A stretch of DNA of 64,000 nucleotides from Paulownia fortunei (taxonomy: Eukaryota > Streptophyta > Magnoliopsida > Lamiales > Paulowniaceae): positions 15,092,274 through 15,156,273 of the forward strand of contig CM033122.1 in NCBI GenBank assembly GCA_019321725.1, read 5' to 3'. The notes beneath the pieces are model-generated. The model did not search any database, was not told the origin of the DNA, and was given only the letters and a program-made list of their open reading frames with translations. A program made the translations under genes and the position numbers. Shown here piece after piece: positions 62,911 to 64,000 of the stretch; within the stretch, counting starts at the first letter, position 1; the number at the start of each line of letters is the position of its first letter.

Positions 62911-63335
62911 ATATATATAAAAATAAATAAATAATATTTTGTATTGATTATATAAAAAAAAATATAAATATAAATATAATATATATATATAAGTATATGG
63001 TGTGTAATATAATATATATATATATATATATATGATTACACGTGTAGTGTATACATATATGTATGATGAGGATAAGCATATGTAGTGTATATTATATTAC
63101 ATGTATATATGATAAGGATAAGCATATATATAATATATTGTATTAGATTACTTTAATACTAATATTAAGGTTAAGTATATATATAATATATTATATTAAA
63201 CTTCTCCAATACTAATGTTAATGATAAGTATATATATATAATATATTACATTATGTTTTCTTAACAAAGCTATTTTAAAACACACCACACAAACACACGG
63301 TTACAGAAAAGAAAAGGAAAAGAGAAGAAAAAAAA
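62911..63335. repeat. 0.42-kb direct repeat, copy 2
   Basis: Second copy of 61962-62382, differing by scattered single-base changes and by the length of its TA runs. The match ends at the poly-A-like stretch at about 63335, after which a ggggcggaag sequence follows that copy 1 lacks. Confidence 0.85.
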
Positions 63336-64000
63336 GGGGCGGAAGAAGAAATAGCACGAACAAACTTCTATCGTAGAAATTTGAGAAAATTTTAAGTAAA
63401 TCCATTCTTATTTTTGTACGGATAAAAATATATGTTTATGTGGTTTATTTCTAATTTGAAAGAAAGTTTTTGATTCAAGTTAATTAGTTATCTACCTGTG
63501 AAATAATAACTAATATACACCTTTAATTTGAAATTAGTTACGAATATCCGATTTTATTATCTTGTATTAATTAGATGACAGAGTTAATTAAATTGAGGGA
63601 TTCATTACAGGATTATAACATATCAATTAAATAATATTAAAATAAATTTAAGATGAGAAATTAAAGTATTTAAAAGGTTCTGAATAGGGTGAAATATAAA
63701 AATTTTAAGGTTTGATTGTTACTTAATTAAATTTAAGATTTAAGATCACTTATGAAATTTGATATAGAAACTTATTGATTAAAAATAAAAATTAATACGT
63801 TATACTTTTACAGACCACCTTATATCTAAGACTAGGGAGGAGAATCTTGTTAACCTTTAGTAGGATATTAAATGTGGAAGGTAAGTGAAAATCCATTTGC
63901 AACTACAATGCATGGGCATAGTATTTCTTGACTTATTTATATTAAATGTGATCCTTGTGTTTTGATGAATATTATAAATATCTTATAGTGAATACATTGT
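63336..64000. other. AT-rich intergenic DNA, no gene seen
   Basis: Nothing recognisable on either strand up to the end of the window. Confidence 0.5.

Noticed and set aside
61962..63335. Confident LTR retrotransposon call for the direct repeats
   Set aside because: No TG/CA termini, primer-binding site or polypurine tract could be seen, so they are listed only as direct repeats.
1..64000. CRISPR array, operon, integron or prophage
   Set aside because: No regularly spaced short repeats with unique spacers, and the genes are spliced plant genes.

Overview
This is a stretch of nuclear DNA from a flowering plant, most likely a eudicot. Genes carry many GT-AG introns. The intergenic DNA is very AT-rich and full of decayed transposons, tRNA-derived short repeats and an endogenous pararetrovirus. 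No bacterial or organellar gene organisation is present, and the species cannot be named from the sequence alone.

Four protein-coding genes and one tRNA gene are well supported. (1) A minus-strand TruA-family tRNA pseudouridine synthase gene of at least six exons (6803-9061). (2) A plus-strand ABCF3/GCN20-like gene of 18 exons (24247-32040, 716 aa), whose 5' leader carries a telo-box typical of translation-related plant genes. (3) A plus-strand YOS1/IER3IP1-like gene of 77 aa (38254-38487). (4) A plus-strand trehalase gene of 11 exons (44413-48977, 593 aa, GH37). The tRNA gene is a minus-strand tRNA-Gly(CCC) at 37055-37125. A further minus-strand transcription unit between about 18.65 and 22.8 kb is suspected but not identified.

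Layout: 1-6.6 kb is AT-rich intergenic DNA with three separate tandem duplications. 6.8-9.1 kb is the TruA gene. 9.35-17.3 kb is a rearranged endogenous member of Caulimoviridae: two partial copies in opposite orientation (minus then plus), decayed by stops and frameshifts, interrupted by another repeat, and flanked by an imperfect 17-bp direct repeat. 19.07-20.05 kb is a non-autonomous DNA transposon with long terminal inverted repeats and an 8-bp target duplication. 24-32 kb is ABCF3. 32-37 kb is empty apart from the tRNA at its end. 38 kb holds the YOS1-like gene. 41.4-42.7 kb is a decayed PIF/Harbinger element with TTA target duplications, followed by a tRNA-Ile-derived SINE head. 44.4-49 kb is trehalase. 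49.97-50.43 kb is a hAT-like MITE. 51.6-61.5 kb is a giant imperfect palindrome with arms of about 4.9 kb; each arm holds a decayed Ty1/copia element pointing outwards, and the axis carries two back-to-back tRNA-Gly-like Pol III promoter modules. 61.5-64 kb is very AT-rich and contains a 0.42-kb direct repeat.

The host genes do not form a pathway. TruA, ABCF3 and the tRNA all belong to translation, YOS1 to ER-Golgi transport and trehalase to sugar signalling, but nothing suggests co-regulation. No new biological system is demonstrated. The most unusual structures are the inverted viral mosaic, which could form double-stranded RNA if transcribed, and the palindrome with its tRNA-like axis.
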